64,000 nt of DNA from Maricaulis sp048269565 (GTDB lineage: Bacteria > Pseudomonadota > Alphaproteobacteria > Caulobacterales > Maricaulaceae), in assembly GCF_048269565.1 (NCBI RefSeq), contig NZ_JBLXIK010000003.1, positions 1-64,000 on the forward strand. The letters run 5' to 3'. The stretch's first letter is position 1, and the number at the start of each line of letters is the position of its first letter. The position numbers were made by a program, and so were the translations under genes. Below, one piece after another: positions 49,793-58,647 of the stretch. Below the pieces are notes generated by a model. The model was not told where the DNA came from. It worked only from the letters and a program-made list of their open reading frames with translations, and ran no database searches.

Positions 49793-51325
49793 ATGACTCG
49801 CGATCATGATAACGCCGGCTCGCCGGAGGGCCGGGTAACCGGGCTCGGCTCCGGTGCAAGGGGCGATCTCGACTTGTTCGATGTCATAGCCCTGGCATGG
49901 TCGGAGAAGGGTTTCATCGCCCTGGTCTTTGCCGTCATTTTCGCCATTGGTGTTGCCCTGTCGCTGACCATGCTCAAGCCGAGCTATGAGGCGCATTCCA
50001 GCCTGATGATTCTGCAGGACGACAATCCGACCCCGGCAACGGCCGGATCGGGCGATGCCTTCACGCTCGCCCAGGTGATGCAGTCGGAAAGCCAGTTGCT
50101 CAGCTCCGCCACGGTGTTGCGGCGGGCACTGGCGGCGATCGGTCCGGAGGCCGTGCTCGGCGAGGCGGTGACCGGCGATGCCGAAACGGCGGCGCTCAGG
50201 ACGATGGGCAATGCCTTCTCGCTGTCGCGCGAACCGAATTCGACGGCGATCAACGCCAGCTACACCACGGGTTCGGCCGAACGCGCTGCGCTGGTGCTGA
50301 ATGCGATCATCGATTCCTATCTGGCCTATCGCGAGGAGATCCTGATCGAGACCGGGGTGCAGGGCCTGTCGGTCCGGCGTGAGCAGGCCAACTCGGCTGT
50401 CGAGGCGGCCCAGGCGGCGCGGGATGAATTCCTGCTGCGCCATGACCTGTCGAATTTCGAGATCGAACAACAGACCACCGACGCGCTCGTTGGCAATCTG
50501 ACCGATCGCGTCAACACATCGAGCGCCAATCGCGATTCCGCGCTCGCCGGCGCCGCGGCGATCCGCGAGCGTCTGCGCAGCGTGCCGGAAAGCATCGAGC
50601 TTTATGTCGAGAATGGCGTCGATGCCGTGCTGCTCGACCGCCAGTCCGAACGGGCACGGCTGTTGTCGCGCTATCAGCCCGGCGCACCGGCTGTCGTCGC
50701 GCTCGACCGTGAGATCGCCGCGATCGAGACTTTCCTGGCCAGCGGCACCTCCGATGGACGCGGCCAGACCCGCACCGGTCCCAATCCGGTGCGCCAGGCG
50801 CTGGAGACCGATCTGGCGACCCGCGAAGCCAATGCCCGTGCCGAAGCCTCGATGCTGGCGGCGCTGGAAGACCAATTGCGCGTCAATCGCGACGAGGCGG
50901 CACGCCTGCGTCAGCTCGAGCCGGAATTCACCCGGCTGCAGCAAAATGTGATCGCGGCCGAGGCGGCAGCGGCCGTGGTCGCCGGCCAGGAGGCGACCGC
51001 TTCGGCGCGCCGGTCCTCGACGCTTGGCGGTGCCGACGCGGTGCGCCTGATCGACCGGGCCATGCCGCCGCTCCAGGCCAAGTCGATGAAGAAACTGGGC
51101 CTGATCGCATCCTTCGTGATGGCGGGCGGGATCGCGCTGTTCAGCGGGCTGATGCGCGGCTATTGGCGCGTCTATATCGCCGCCGGCGGCGTGCCGGCCA
51201 CGGCCGCGCCGGTCGCGGTGCCCGCGCCGGCACCAGCCCCTGTCGCAGCGGCAGCCTGGCAGCCGGCCAATGATCTGCCGCCCGATATTCCGATCCTCGC
51301 GCGTGTGGCCGACCGCACCGCGTAA
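49793..51325 (+). CDS. hfsA: Polysaccharide co-polymerase (Wzz/Chain-length type), HfsA-like
   Basis: A 510-residue inner-membrane protein. After a polar N-terminus comes membrane helix GFIALVFAVIFAIGVALSLTML, a Wzz-type periplasmic domain (YEAHSSLMILQDDNPTPA, then a long coiled-coil region around SVRREQANSAVEAAQAARDEF to LRQLEPEFTRLQQNV) and the second helix LGLIASFVMAGGIALFSGLM with a Pro/Ala tail. It lacks a kinase domain, which is supplied by the next gene. In holdfast systems HfsA spans the periplasm and connects to HfsD. The ATG has GGAG only two bases upstream, so an internal start is possible but none is better. Confidence 0.9.
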   Translation: MTRDHDNAGSPEGRVTGLGSGARGDLDLFDVIALAWSEKGFIALVFAVIFAIGVALSLTMLKPSYEAHSSLMILQDDNPTPATAGSGDAFTLAQVMQSESQLLSSATVLRRALAAIGPEAVLGEAVTGDAETAALRTMGNAFSLSREPNSTAINASYTTGSAERAALVLNAIIDSYLAYREEILIETGVQGLSVRREQANSAVEAAQAARDEFLLRHDLSNFEIEQQTTDALVGNLTDRVNTSSANRDSALAGAAAIRERLRSVPESIELYVENGVDAVLLDRQSERARLLSRYQPGAPAVVALDREIAAIETFLASGTSDGRGQTRTGPNPVRQALETDLATREANARAEASMLAALEDQLRVNRDEAARLRQLEPEFTRLQQNVIAAEAAAAVVAGQEATASARRSSTLGGADAVRLIDRAMPPLQAKSMKKLGLIASFVMAGGIALFSGLMRGYWRVYIAAGGVPATAAPVAVPAPAPAPVAAAAWQPANDLPPDIPILARVADRTA

Positions 51326-51394
51326 GCGCGGCGTTAACCGTGTTGGCCGCACTCTTGGCGCACAGTGAGTCGACTCACGCCGCGCGCGAACCCG

Positions 51395-52027
51395 ATGATG
51401 AATTTGACAGCCGAATTGTCCCAGCTGATCGATCAGCTTGAACCGATCGCCCGGCCCGGCGGGCAGGGGCGGGCCCTGATGGTGATGGGGTCACGGCCCG
51501 GCGCCGGCGCCTCGACTGTCGCCCGTGAACTGGCCCGTCTGGCGGCGCTGCGTTCCCAGCGCGGGGTCTGGCTCTATGATCTCGACTTTACCGGCAATGC
51601 CCAGTCGCGCGCCGCGCGCGTGCAGGGACCGGCCTTTGATGCCGCCCTCGGACGGGAACCGTTCTGGGCCCTCAAGACCGGGCGCGGCCGGGCGCGGATC
51701 GTGGCGCGCCAGTCGGTGGTGCCCAATCTCTTCGTCAGCGAATTGCAGAGCGAGCCCGGCGCCGTCGAGAGCGTCGGCCTGCGCGCGGCGCCGGATTACT
51801 GGTCGGCGGTGCGCGAAGCCATCGACCTGGCGATCATCGATGCGCCGAGCAATAGCGTTGCGCCGCTCAGCCTTGCCGCCGATCTTGATGGCGTGATCCT
51901 GGTCGCCGATGCCCGCGATCCCAACGGCGCCGGACTGCAGGCACGCCGGGCCGCAATCGAGGCCCGCGGCGGCGTCGTCGCCGGTCTGATCCTCAACCGG
52001 ACGGACCGCATCCAGAGCGCCGCATGA
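51395..52027 (+). CDS. hfsB: Tyrosine-autokinase-like ATPase, HfsB-like
   Basis: About 210 residues. A P-loop variant SRPGAGASTVARELARLAA stands for Walker A (GAGAST in place of GGEGKST), and LAIIDAPSNSVAP for the Walker B-like part. This is the bacterial tyrosine kinase (CpsD/Wzc C-domain) fold lacking the Tyr-rich tail. Start uncertain: GTG at 51365, ATG at 51395 or 51398. The next gene overlaps by ATGA. In Caulobacter, hfsB lies between hfsA and hfsC as here. Whether kinase activity remains is not certain because the lysine position of the P-loop is replaced. Confidence 0.85.
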   Translation: MMNLTAELSQLIDQLEPIARPGGQGRALMVMGSRPGAGASTVARELARLAALRSQRGVWLYDLDFTGNAQSRAARVQGPAFDAALGREPFWALKTGRGRARIVARQSVVPNLFVSELQSEPGAVESVGLRAAPDYWSAVREAIDLAIIDAPSNSVAPLSLAADLDGVILVADARDPNGAGLQARRAAIEARGGVVAGLILNRTDRIQSAA

Positions 52028-53298
52028 GTCCGATCGCCGCCCGCGAGCCGCTCTTTCTGAGCGTGCTGCGACAGGCGCCCGGACTGCGCTCGGTGCGCTT
52101 TGTCGAGGCCGGTTTCACGGTGCTCGCCCTCTACCTGTTTTCCCAGGCCCTGATCGGGCCGATTTTCGCGCCTTCGGGCAGTGACGAGACCTCGGTTGTT
52201 CTGCGCCTGATGTGGCTGCCGATCTATGCCATCGCCCTCGTGCTGATGCTGGCGCGGCCCGGCGCTGCGCTGCGCACGCTCGGCACCAACCTGCCGCTGC
52301 TGGCGCTGATCGGCCTGATGGCGGTTTCGGTGATGTGGTCAGTGGCGCCGGACACCACGATCCGGCGGGCCTTTGCGCTGGCGATGAGTGCCAGCTTCGG
52401 GCTGTGGATGGCCTCGCGCTGGAGCTGGCGCGAGATGATCCTGCTGATCGCCACCACCTTTGTCCTGCTGGGCCTGTCCAGCGCCGCGATGGCGATTGCC
52501 GTGCCGTCGATGGGCATTGACCACGCTGTCCATGCCGGGGCGTGGAAAGGTGTGTTCTGGGAAAAGAACACGCTCGGGGCCATGATGGCCTGGGGTGCGG
52601 TCAGCGGCTATGCCGCCAGCCGCGTCGACCCGAAACACTGGCTGTTCTGGATGGGCTGTGCCGCGATGTGCGTGGCGCTGGTCCTGCTCTCGACCTCGAA
52701 GACCGCCCTGCTTTCCTGCCTGCTGGGAACCGGGATCGTGATCGGGATCGCGCTGTGCCGCCGCGGTTTCGGTTTTGCCTCCCTGATGATCTTTCTCGGC
52801 CTGACCGTTGGAATCACCATTGCGACCATCATGCTGATCGCGCCGGTCGAGGCGCTACAGGCGCTCGGCCGTGATGCGACCCTGACCGGGCGGACCGATA
52901 TCTGGGGCGTGCTGATCGAGGAAATCCGCACCGTGCCCTGGACCGGCTATGGCTATATGGCTTTCTGGACTGCCGAGAATGGCCCGGTCTTCTGGGTGCG
53001 CCAGGCGACCCACTGGGACGTGCCGACGGCGCATAATGGCTGGATCGAGATCGCGCTCGCGATCGGGGTCCCGGGCGTCGTGCTGACGGCGATGGTCTAT
53101 CTGCACGCTTTCCTGCGTGCAGTCGGCCGGATCTTCCGCGGACCGGAGACCTATTGGGCGCTGGCCTTTATCGCCATGGTGCTGCTGGTCAGCATCAGCG
53201 AGAGCAATCTCGTGCACCAGAATTCGCTCGGCTGGGTCCTGTTCGTCGCCACCTCGGCCAAGCTGGCCGAGCGCCGCGGCAAGCGCAGCCAGGACTAG
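52024..53298 (+). CDS. hfsC: O-antigen ligase/polymerase family protein, HfsC-like
   Basis: A 424-residue inner-membrane protein with about ten hydrophobic segments and the Wzy_C/O-antigen ligase region: AWKGVFWEKNTLGAMMAWGAV (the WKG-x-x-x-x-KN-x-x-G motif) and a long periplasmic loop TGYGYMAFWTAENGPVFWV followed by PTAHNGWIEIALAIGVPG (the H-N-x-x motif). Motif content supports repeat-unit polymerisation. It overlaps hfsB by four bases and ends 4 bases inside the convergent GT2 gene. A second polymerase (HfsI) is known in Caulobacter but is not visible in this window. Confidence 0.9.
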   Translation: MSPIAAREPLFLSVLRQAPGLRSVRFVEAGFTVLALYLFSQALIGPIFAPSGSDETSVVLRLMWLPIYAIALVLMLARPGAALRTLGTNLPLLALIGLMAVSVMWSVAPDTTIRRAFALAMSASFGLWMASRWSWREMILLIATTFVLLGLSSAAMAIAVPSMGIDHAVHAGAWKGVFWEKNTLGAMMAWGAVSGYAASRVDPKHWLFWMGCAAMCVALVLLSTSKTALLSCLLGTGIVIGIALCRRGFGFASLMIFLGLTVGITIATIMLIAPVEALQALGRDATLTGRTDIWGVLIEEIRTVPWTGYGYMAFWTAENGPVFWVRQATHWDVPTAHNGWIEIALAIGVPGVVLTAMVYLHAFLRAVGRIFRGPETYWALAFIAMVLLVSISESNLVHQNSLGWVLFVATSAKLAERRGKRSQD

Positions 53299-54242
53299 CC
53301 GGCCGCGACGCTGTCGGGGTCTGCAAGGGCGGCCTCGCCGGTCTCGCCATAGAGTTTCGGCTCCATGCCCTCAAACCAGAACAGCTTGCCGGCGCCCTGG
53401 ACGGCCTTGTCGAGCGCCTTGACCGCCAGCTCGCGCCGCAAGGGCATGGCCAGCAGCGCCAGCGGCGCGAACACCAGCATCTGGGCCAGTCCGACCGCCA
53501 TCCAGAAGGCAATGCCGGCATGATCCGTGGTCGCGCCGCGTGCGCAATTCTGTGTCGCGCCCTGGCCGAAGGCGAAGCTGCGCGAGAGCAGGTGACCCCA
53601 GTCATTGCGCGCGGTGCCGACGACTTCGACGGCGTGGGCCCGGGCCGACCAGCCATAGCGCACACCCTGCTGCGCCAGCAGGGCGAAGAAGGCATCATCC
53701 TCGCCACCGGTCTGGTTGAGCGCGGTATCGAAAGGCTGGTCCGGCAGTTCAAAGCTGTCGCGGTCGAGCAGGGAATTACCGCTGCCATAGGGCGCGTCGA
53801 GCACGCTGTCGCTGGACGGGCCCGGTCGCGAATACAGGCGGGTTGCCAGCTGGCCGCGCAGGCTGTCGGGCTGATCGACTTCAGCGCGCAAGGGCCCGAA
53901 CACCAGTTGCGCATCGAGCGTCTGCGCCGTCTGCATCAGGGCGCTGAGCCAGTCGACGCTGGCGACCTCGTCATCGTCGAGAAAGGCGATATAGCGGCCC
54001 TTGGCGGCGGCAAAGCCGGCATTGCGGGCATTGGCGACACCGGGCCGCGGCTCATGTACATAAACCACCGGACAGCGCGCCACGGCGCTGGCATTGGCGG
54101 CGATACAGCGCGCCGACGCTTCGGGCGAATTGTCGACAATGATGATTTCATCGGGGCGCAGCGACTGGGCCAACACGCTTTGCAGCGCCACACGCAGCCC
54201 TTCGGGCCGGCGGAAAGTCGGGATCATGACCGAGAGATTCAT
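53295..54242 (-). CDS. Family 2 glycosyltransferase, additional holdfast-locus GT (HfsL-like by position?)
   Basis: A 315-residue GT-A enzyme. LSVMIPTFRRPEGLRVALQSVLAQ, then IIVDNSPEASARC, VANARNAGFAAAKGRYIAFLDDDEVA (the DxD as DDDE), and GGEDDAFFALLAQQG (the ED acceptor site). A C-terminal hydrophobic region AFWMAVGLAQMLVFAPLALL may be a membrane anchor. It lies between hfsC and hfsH, where Caulobacter has no gene. HfsL, a second essential GT encoded elsewhere in Caulobacter, is the best candidate identity, but a call of HfsL needs phylogeny. Its stop side overlaps hfsC and its start overlaps hfsH by 4 bases. Confidence 0.82.
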   Translation of the reverse strand: MNLSVMIPTFRRPEGLRVALQSVLAQSLRPDEIIIVDNSPEASARCIAANASAVARCPVVYVHEPRPGVANARNAGFAAAKGRYIAFLDDDEVASVDWLSALMQTAQTLDAQLVFGPLRAEVDQPDSLRGQLATRLYSRPGPSSDSVLDAPYGSGNSLLDRDSFELPDQPFDTALNQTGGEDDAFFALLAQQGVRYGWSARAHAVEVVGTARNDWGHLLSRSFAFGQGATQNCARGATTDHAGIAFWMAVGLAQMLVFAPLALLAMPLRRELAVKALDKAVQGAGKLFWFEGMEPKLYGETGEAALADPDSVAAG

Positions 54243-55006
54243 TGGCGTTCTCCGATTTTCGTCATGGCGGCCGCGACCGTCATCACGCGCGCACCGCTTT
54301 GCTCGACGGCGGCGCAGACCCGCTCAAGCTGGGCCGGCGTGCAGCCCCATTCAGTCGGTTCGTCCTGGACGTCATGCATGTAGAAGATCAGCCAGCCGGG
54401 ATGCTGGATCAGCGAGCGGGCCGCATCGACGGCGCGGGCAATACCGGTCTCGCCGCCATCGATCGGCACGGATTTGAGCAGGGAACGGTCACAGCTGCCG
54501 CGATTGATCGCGGCGTGCACACCGCGCATCGAGCCGAAGCGCGTCGCCAGCAGGCGTTTCGCTGCCGGGGTCACTTCACCATAGGGATAGGCAAAGCTCT
54601 CGAGCTCGCCGTGATAGCCGAGCTCGCGCAGCGCCTGCAGATTGCGGTCGATATCGGCCAGCATCTCGCCGGCGCTGATCTGCGAGCCGTCCTGATGCGT
54701 ATGGGTATGGCAGCCGATCTCGTGGCCGGCGGCGCCGAGCCGTTGCAGGTCGTCTGCTTCGAACATGGCGCCGTGGTGATTGCGGGTGCCGGCAAAGCCG
54801 GCGGAAGCGTAATAGGTGCCGCGCCAGCCGCGGGCCTCGAGGATGTCCGCGCCGGTTGTCGCTGCCGATTGCGGGAAATCATCGAAGGTGAAGCTGACGA
54901 TCGCATGGTCGAGATCGACATTGAGCGGCGCCCGCGCGGCGATACGCGCCCAGCGCCGGCCAAGCTTGGAGATCAGGCCTCCGCCGGGATTATAGGGTGC
55001 ATTCAT
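54239..55006 (-). CDS. hfsH: Polysaccharide deacetylase, HfsH-like
   Basis: A 255-residue NodB-domain protein. SFTFDDFPQSAATTGADIL carries the D-D metal/catalytic motif, EIGCHTHTHQDG the H-x-x-x-H ligand motif, and SFAYPYGEVTPAAKRLL the R/P-Y-G motif, with FYMHDVQD near the end for the last His. HfsH deacetylates GlcNAc residues of the holdfast polymer and increases adhesion. No signal peptide; the Caulobacter enzyme is also thought to act in the cytoplasm. The ATG at 55006 overlaps the stop of the upstream hfsG. Confidence 0.9.
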   Translation of the reverse strand: MNAPYNPGGGLISKLGRRWARIAARAPLNVDLDHAIVSFTFDDFPQSAATTGADILEARGWRGTYYASAGFAGTRNHHGAMFEADDLQRLGAAGHEIGCHTHTHQDGSQISAGEMLADIDRNLQALRELGYHGELESFAYPYGEVTPAAKRLLATRFGSMRGVHAAINRGSCDRSLLKSVPIDGGETGIARAVDAARSLIQHPGWLIFYMHDVQDEPTEWGCTPAQLERVCAAVEQSGARVMTVAAAMTKIGERQ

Positions 55007-55950
55007 CAGATCGCCTCCGCAGCCCAGCTGGCGCGCCAGAGTTTCAGCGCCGCCGCCCGCAGCCGCACCGGCGCCGCCTGGCTGTTGGCCAGCGCCGCCC
55101 ACAGGCCGCGCAGCAGGCCCTGGCCGGGAATGGCGCCGAGTGTGCGCGCCACCCGGGCGCCGGGCAGGCCGGCCAGATGCGGGTGTTTCTTGAGCAGACG
55201 GGCATAATTGACGGCGCCATCACGGAATTTCTGCAGCAGGGATTCGGTGGTCTGCAGCCCGGCATGGCGCGCGGGATTGTCGAAATGGATCAGTTGATGC
55301 GTGCGCGCGGCGCGCACGGCCCAGTCGACATCCTCGAAGCCCCAGCCGGTGAAACCGGTATCGAAGGGCACGCCGCGCATGACGCTGGCGCGGACGAGAA
55401 GATTGCTCGAGCAAAAGGCTGTCGCCCCGATCAGGCTGCGCGCTGCGGCGTCCTTCTGGTCGCTGGTGCGGGCGAGCACGGCGTGCAGCTGATAGCGGCG
55501 GTCATCGGGCTCGTCGGTTTCGTAGCCGCCGAAGGCCGCGTCGAAATCATCCAGTTCCAGACGCTCGAGATAGGCGGCAAGGAAGGCGTCATTGCCCGGG
55601 TCCATATCGGCGTCGAGATAGAGCAGCCAGCGGCCGCGCGCCTGGCGGGCGAGCAGGTTGCGTCCGGCCGAGCGGCCAATGTTTTCCGCAGCGCTGATGA
55701 GGCGCGCCGGTGCGCTCAGGGCGCGCACGGCACGGCCAACGGCCTCGTTGAGACCCAAATCGGGACAGCCATCATCGAGCAGCACGATCTCGATATCGCG
55801 GCGAACGCCGATCAGCGGATTGAGCGCGGCGGCGAGGGCGGTCGGGTCATCGCGATAAAACGGCACGAGGATGGACAGCGTGATGCGGTTGGCATGCTGC
55901 GAGGCGGTATTGGTCAGTTCGGAAAATTGCGGCGTCGCGGGGTTTCGCAT
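55006..55950 (-). CDS. hfsG: Family 2 glycosyltransferase, HfsG-like
   Basis: A 314-residue GT-A enzyme. Start chosen at MRNPATPQFSELTN (55950). LSILVPFYRDDPTALAAAL, then IVLLDDGCPDLG, AENIGRSAGRNLLARQARGRWLLYLDADMDP (DxD) and GTGFTGWGFEDVDWAVRAA (W/ED acceptor box). The position between hfsF and hfsH is that of hfsG in Caulobacter, an essential holdfast glycosyltransferase. The predicted C-terminus is helical and basic, possibly membrane-bound. It overlaps hfsH by a TGATG junction. Confidence 0.88.
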   Translation of the reverse strand: MRNPATPQFSELTNTASQHANRITLSILVPFYRDDPTALAAALNPLIGVRRDIEIVLLDDGCPDLGLNEAVGRAVRALSAPARLISAAENIGRSAGRNLLARQARGRWLLYLDADMDPGNDAFLAAYLERLELDDFDAAFGGYETDEPDDRRYQLHAVLARTSDQKDAAARSLIGATAFCSSNLLVRASVMRGVPFDTGFTGWGFEDVDWAVRAARTHQLIHFDNPARHAGLQTTESLLQKFRDGAVNYARLLKKHPHLAGLPGARVARTLGAIPGQGLLRGLWAALANSQAAPVRLRAAALKLWRASWAAEAI

Positions 55951-55952
55951 GT

Positions 55953-57404
55953 TCAGGCCTCCACCGGTTTCATCATTGCGCGTGCATCGGCCAGCCAGCT
56001 CCGGCAATCGGCCACATTCAAAGCGAGGGCGCAGGCGATATAGACGAGCGCGCCGGTCACACCCTGGGCGAGAAGCATCAACCATGCCGACTCGATGGCG
56101 GGCAGGGTCATCACGGCCATGGCCATCACCGCCGTTGCGGCGGCGGCCTTGAGCCAGTCGGCCCAGGGCAGCGGCAGCGGGAAGTATTTGCGGCCGAGCC
56201 AGGCGCAGACCAGCAGCGAGAGGAAATAGGCGATCACCGTCGCGGCTGCGGCGCCGGCAATGCCGAAGATCGGGATGAAAACCAGGTTGAGGCCGAGATT
56301 GAGCAGGGCGGCCGCGGCCATGATCGCCGCCATGCTGGCGGTCCGGCGCTTGAGGGTGAAGGCCTCGTGGAAATAATAGGTCATCATCCCCTTCATCAGG
56401 CCTGACAGGGCAATCCAGGGCAGGATGACGGCAGCCTGTTCACGCAGGTTTTCACCGATGATGATCGTCGTCAGCGGCACCGCGACCAGCGCGAGGCCGG
56501 CGGCGGCCGGAAAGGCGATCAGCGCCATCAGGCCGGCGGCGCGGCCGGCGACATCGCGGGCGGCCTCGGCGCCTTCGCTTTCGAGGGCCTTGATGGTCAG
56601 CGGCCAGACGGCGGCACCGAACCAGATGAAGATGATGTCGAGCAGCCGGTCGGCAAGGCCGTAGCCGGCGGCATACATGCCCACCGCGCCCTGGCCGAGA
56701 AAGGCGGCGATCAGGAAACGGTCGCCGACCGAGAGCAATTGTTCGAACACCAGCGAGGCGGAGACCGGGGCGCCGAACTTGGCATAGGCCTGGGCACGCA
56801 CCAGCTGGCGGCGGCCCCCGGCGGCGCGGCGCAGCATCAGCGGCAAATCCACGACCAGTGCCACGGCGGCGGCGATCGCCATGCCCATGAAGATGCCGGC
56901 GGCGCCGAGATCGGTGGTGAAGATGATGCCGACACCGATGATGAAGCCGAGCATCAGCGATCCGGCCTCGAGGGCGGAATAGCGGCCGATCTCGCCGGCC
57001 GCGCGATGGGTGACGAGACCGATCTGCAACAGGGCGCGCAGCAGCAGCGAGATCGCCGCGAAGACGAGGGCGGTTTTCAGCCGCGCATCAAAGGGCAGGA
57101 CGGTCAGCGCCGCGACGATCAGCACCGCACCGGCCAGCGCCATCAGCAGATAGAGGCCATAGGCGGTCGCGAGGTGATCGCCGAGCCGGCGCCGCGCTTC
57201 GGCCCGGGCATGGAATCGGGCAATCGCCGCCTCAAGCCAGGTGAAGGTCGCCATGTGGAAGAGCGAGAGTGCGGCCAGGGCCAGCGCGTATTGGCCATAG
57301 TCATCGGCCGAGAGCAGACGCGTGAAAATCGCGACGCCGCCGAAGCCGACAATGGCCTGTGTCAGTTGTACGGGAAGATATCCCAGAAGATGCCGTCCAA
57401 GCAT
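55953..57404 (-). CDS. hfsF: Polysaccharide flippase (MATE/MOP), HfsF-like
   Basis: A 483-residue inner-membrane protein with about 14 hydrophobic segments. Wzx features: GYLPVQLTQAIVGFGGVAIFTRLLSADDYGQYALALA at the start and YAKFGAPVSASLVFEQLLSVGDRFLIAAFLGQGAVGMYAAGY in the middle. It would flip lipid-linked holdfast repeat units. The start ATG at 57404 is preceded by GTGGAGCG 7 bases away, so the longer TTG start is not used. It lies 2 bases before hfsG on the same strand, and faces away from the acyltransferase gene (163 bases). Confidence 0.9.
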   Translation of the reverse strand: MLGRHLLGYLPVQLTQAIVGFGGVAIFTRLLSADDYGQYALALAALSLFHMATFTWLEAAIARFHARAEARRRLGDHLATAYGLYLLMALAGAVLIVAALTVLPFDARLKTALVFAAISLLLRALLQIGLVTHRAAGEIGRYSALEAGSLMLGFIIGVGIIFTTDLGAAGIFMGMAIAAAVALVVDLPLMLRRAAGGRRQLVRAQAYAKFGAPVSASLVFEQLLSVGDRFLIAAFLGQGAVGMYAAGYGLADRLLDIIFIWFGAAVWPLTIKALESEGAEAARDVAGRAAGLMALIAFPAAAGLALVAVPLTTIIIGENLREQAAVILPWIALSGLMKGMMTYYFHEAFTLKRRTASMAAIMAAAALLNLGLNLVFIPIFGIAGAAAATVIAYFLSLLVCAWLGRKYFPLPLPWADWLKAAAATAVMAMAVMTLPAIESAWLMLLAQGVTGALVYIACALALNVADCRSWLADARAMMKPVEA

Positions 57405-57567
57405 GAAACGCTCCACTCGCCTGTAACGCGAAGCCTGCAAGATGGGTGCCGCGTGAAAGGGGATTGTCGCGAGACGCCCAGGCGTTCACCCTGCGATAAG
57501 GGCTGCTGCGCTATGCAGAGAGCGGGGGCGGCCCATCCGGGCCGGAAATGTGACTGGAATCAAGCCT

Positions 57568-58647
57568 ATGGATGTTGGATCAAAACGACCCAGTGAACTG
57601 GATGCGGCCGAGAAACAGGCCTGGCGCGCCTTCGTCGCCGCCGATACGGCGCTGGCCAGCCCGTATTTCGCGCCCGAATTCGCCGAATGCTGCGAGGAGG
57701 CCCGCGATGATACGCGTGTGCTCATTGTGCGCCAGCGCGGCCAGATCACCGGATTTCTGCCGCTGCACACCGGCAGGCTCGGCTATGCGCGGCCACTGGG
57801 CGGCCCGATGGGTGATGTCCAGGGCGTGATCGCCGAGCCGGGCTCGTCCTTCGACCTGCAGGCGGTGCTGCGCCAGGGGGGCCTGCCCCTGTTTGCCTTC
57901 CATGCCGGCCTGTCGAGCCAGCAGCCCTTCCGCGAGAACGCGACCGAGATCGTCGCCTCCTGGATGCTGGACCTGTCCGAGGGATATGAGGCCTGGGAGA
58001 CGCGGCGCGGCCAGGTCGACTCCAAGGCAATGCGGACCTTGCGCGGTCGCCGCCGCAAGCTCGGCGAGCTGGAGGAGGGCCATCGCTATGTGATGGAGGA
58101 CCCCAGCCCGGAAGTGTTCGAGCGGATGATCGAGTGGAAGAGCCAGCAATACGCCGCCACCAATGTCTTCAACGTGTTTTCCGTCGCCTGGACCCGCAGG
58201 CTGCTCAAGGCGGTCCTGAGCCGCAAGGGCGAGTTCTTCTCCGGCAGTTCCTCCTCGCTCTATGTCGGTGACCGGCTGGTCTCGGTCCATATCGGCATGG
58301 AAAGCGACCGGCTGTCGCACTACTGGTTTCCCGCCTATCACGCCGACTATGCCCGCCTGAGCGCCGGTGTGCTGCTGCTGACCGAAGCGGCGCGCATGGC
58401 CGCCGGCAAGGGACATCTGGCGCTCGAGCTCGGACCGGGCGATTTCCAGTTCAAGCGCGACCTGTCGAGCTATCAGGTCGGCCTCGCGCGTGGCTGTATC
58501 GCCAATCCCTCGCTGCTGAGCACCACACGCAATGCCGGCGAGGCACTGACGCGCGCCGCCGAGACGGCGCCGATCGGTCCGGCGCGGCATTGGCCGGGCA
58601 AGCTGATGCGCAAGATCGACCGGCTCAGCGGGTTCTACGCGTTATGA
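57568..58647 (+). CDS. hfsK: BioF2-like/CelD GNAT acyltransferase, HfsK-like
   Basis: A 359-residue double-GNAT-type protein. N-half: ELDAAEKQAWRAFVAADTALASPYFAPEFAECCEEARDDTRVLIVR with the FLPLHTGRLGYARPLGGPMGDVQG segment. C-half has FNVFSVAWTRRLLKAVL, SVHIGMESDRLSHYWFPAYHADYARLSAGVLLLTEAARMAA and LELGPGDFQFKRDLSS. This is the CelD/BcsL acetyltransferase family, to which HfsK belongs; HfsK modifies holdfast polysaccharide in Caulobacter, where the gene is outside the hfs locus. Here it lies inside. It overlaps the next gene by ATGA. A GTG start at 57550 is possible. Confidence 0.82.
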   Translation: MDVGSKRPSELDAAEKQAWRAFVAADTALASPYFAPEFAECCEEARDDTRVLIVRQRGQITGFLPLHTGRLGYARPLGGPMGDVQGVIAEPGSSFDLQAVLRQGGLPLFAFHAGLSSQQPFRENATEIVASWMLDLSEGYEAWETRRGQVDSKAMRTLRGRRRKLGELEEGHRYVMEDPSPEVFERMIEWKSQQYAATNVFNVFSVAWTRRLLKAVLSRKGEFFSGSSSSLYVGDRLVSVHIGMESDRLSHYWFPAYHADYARLSAGVLLLTEAARMAAGKGHLALELGPGDFQFKRDLSSYQVGLARGCIANPSLLSTTRNAGEALTRAAETAPIGPARHWPGKLMRKIDRLSGFYAL

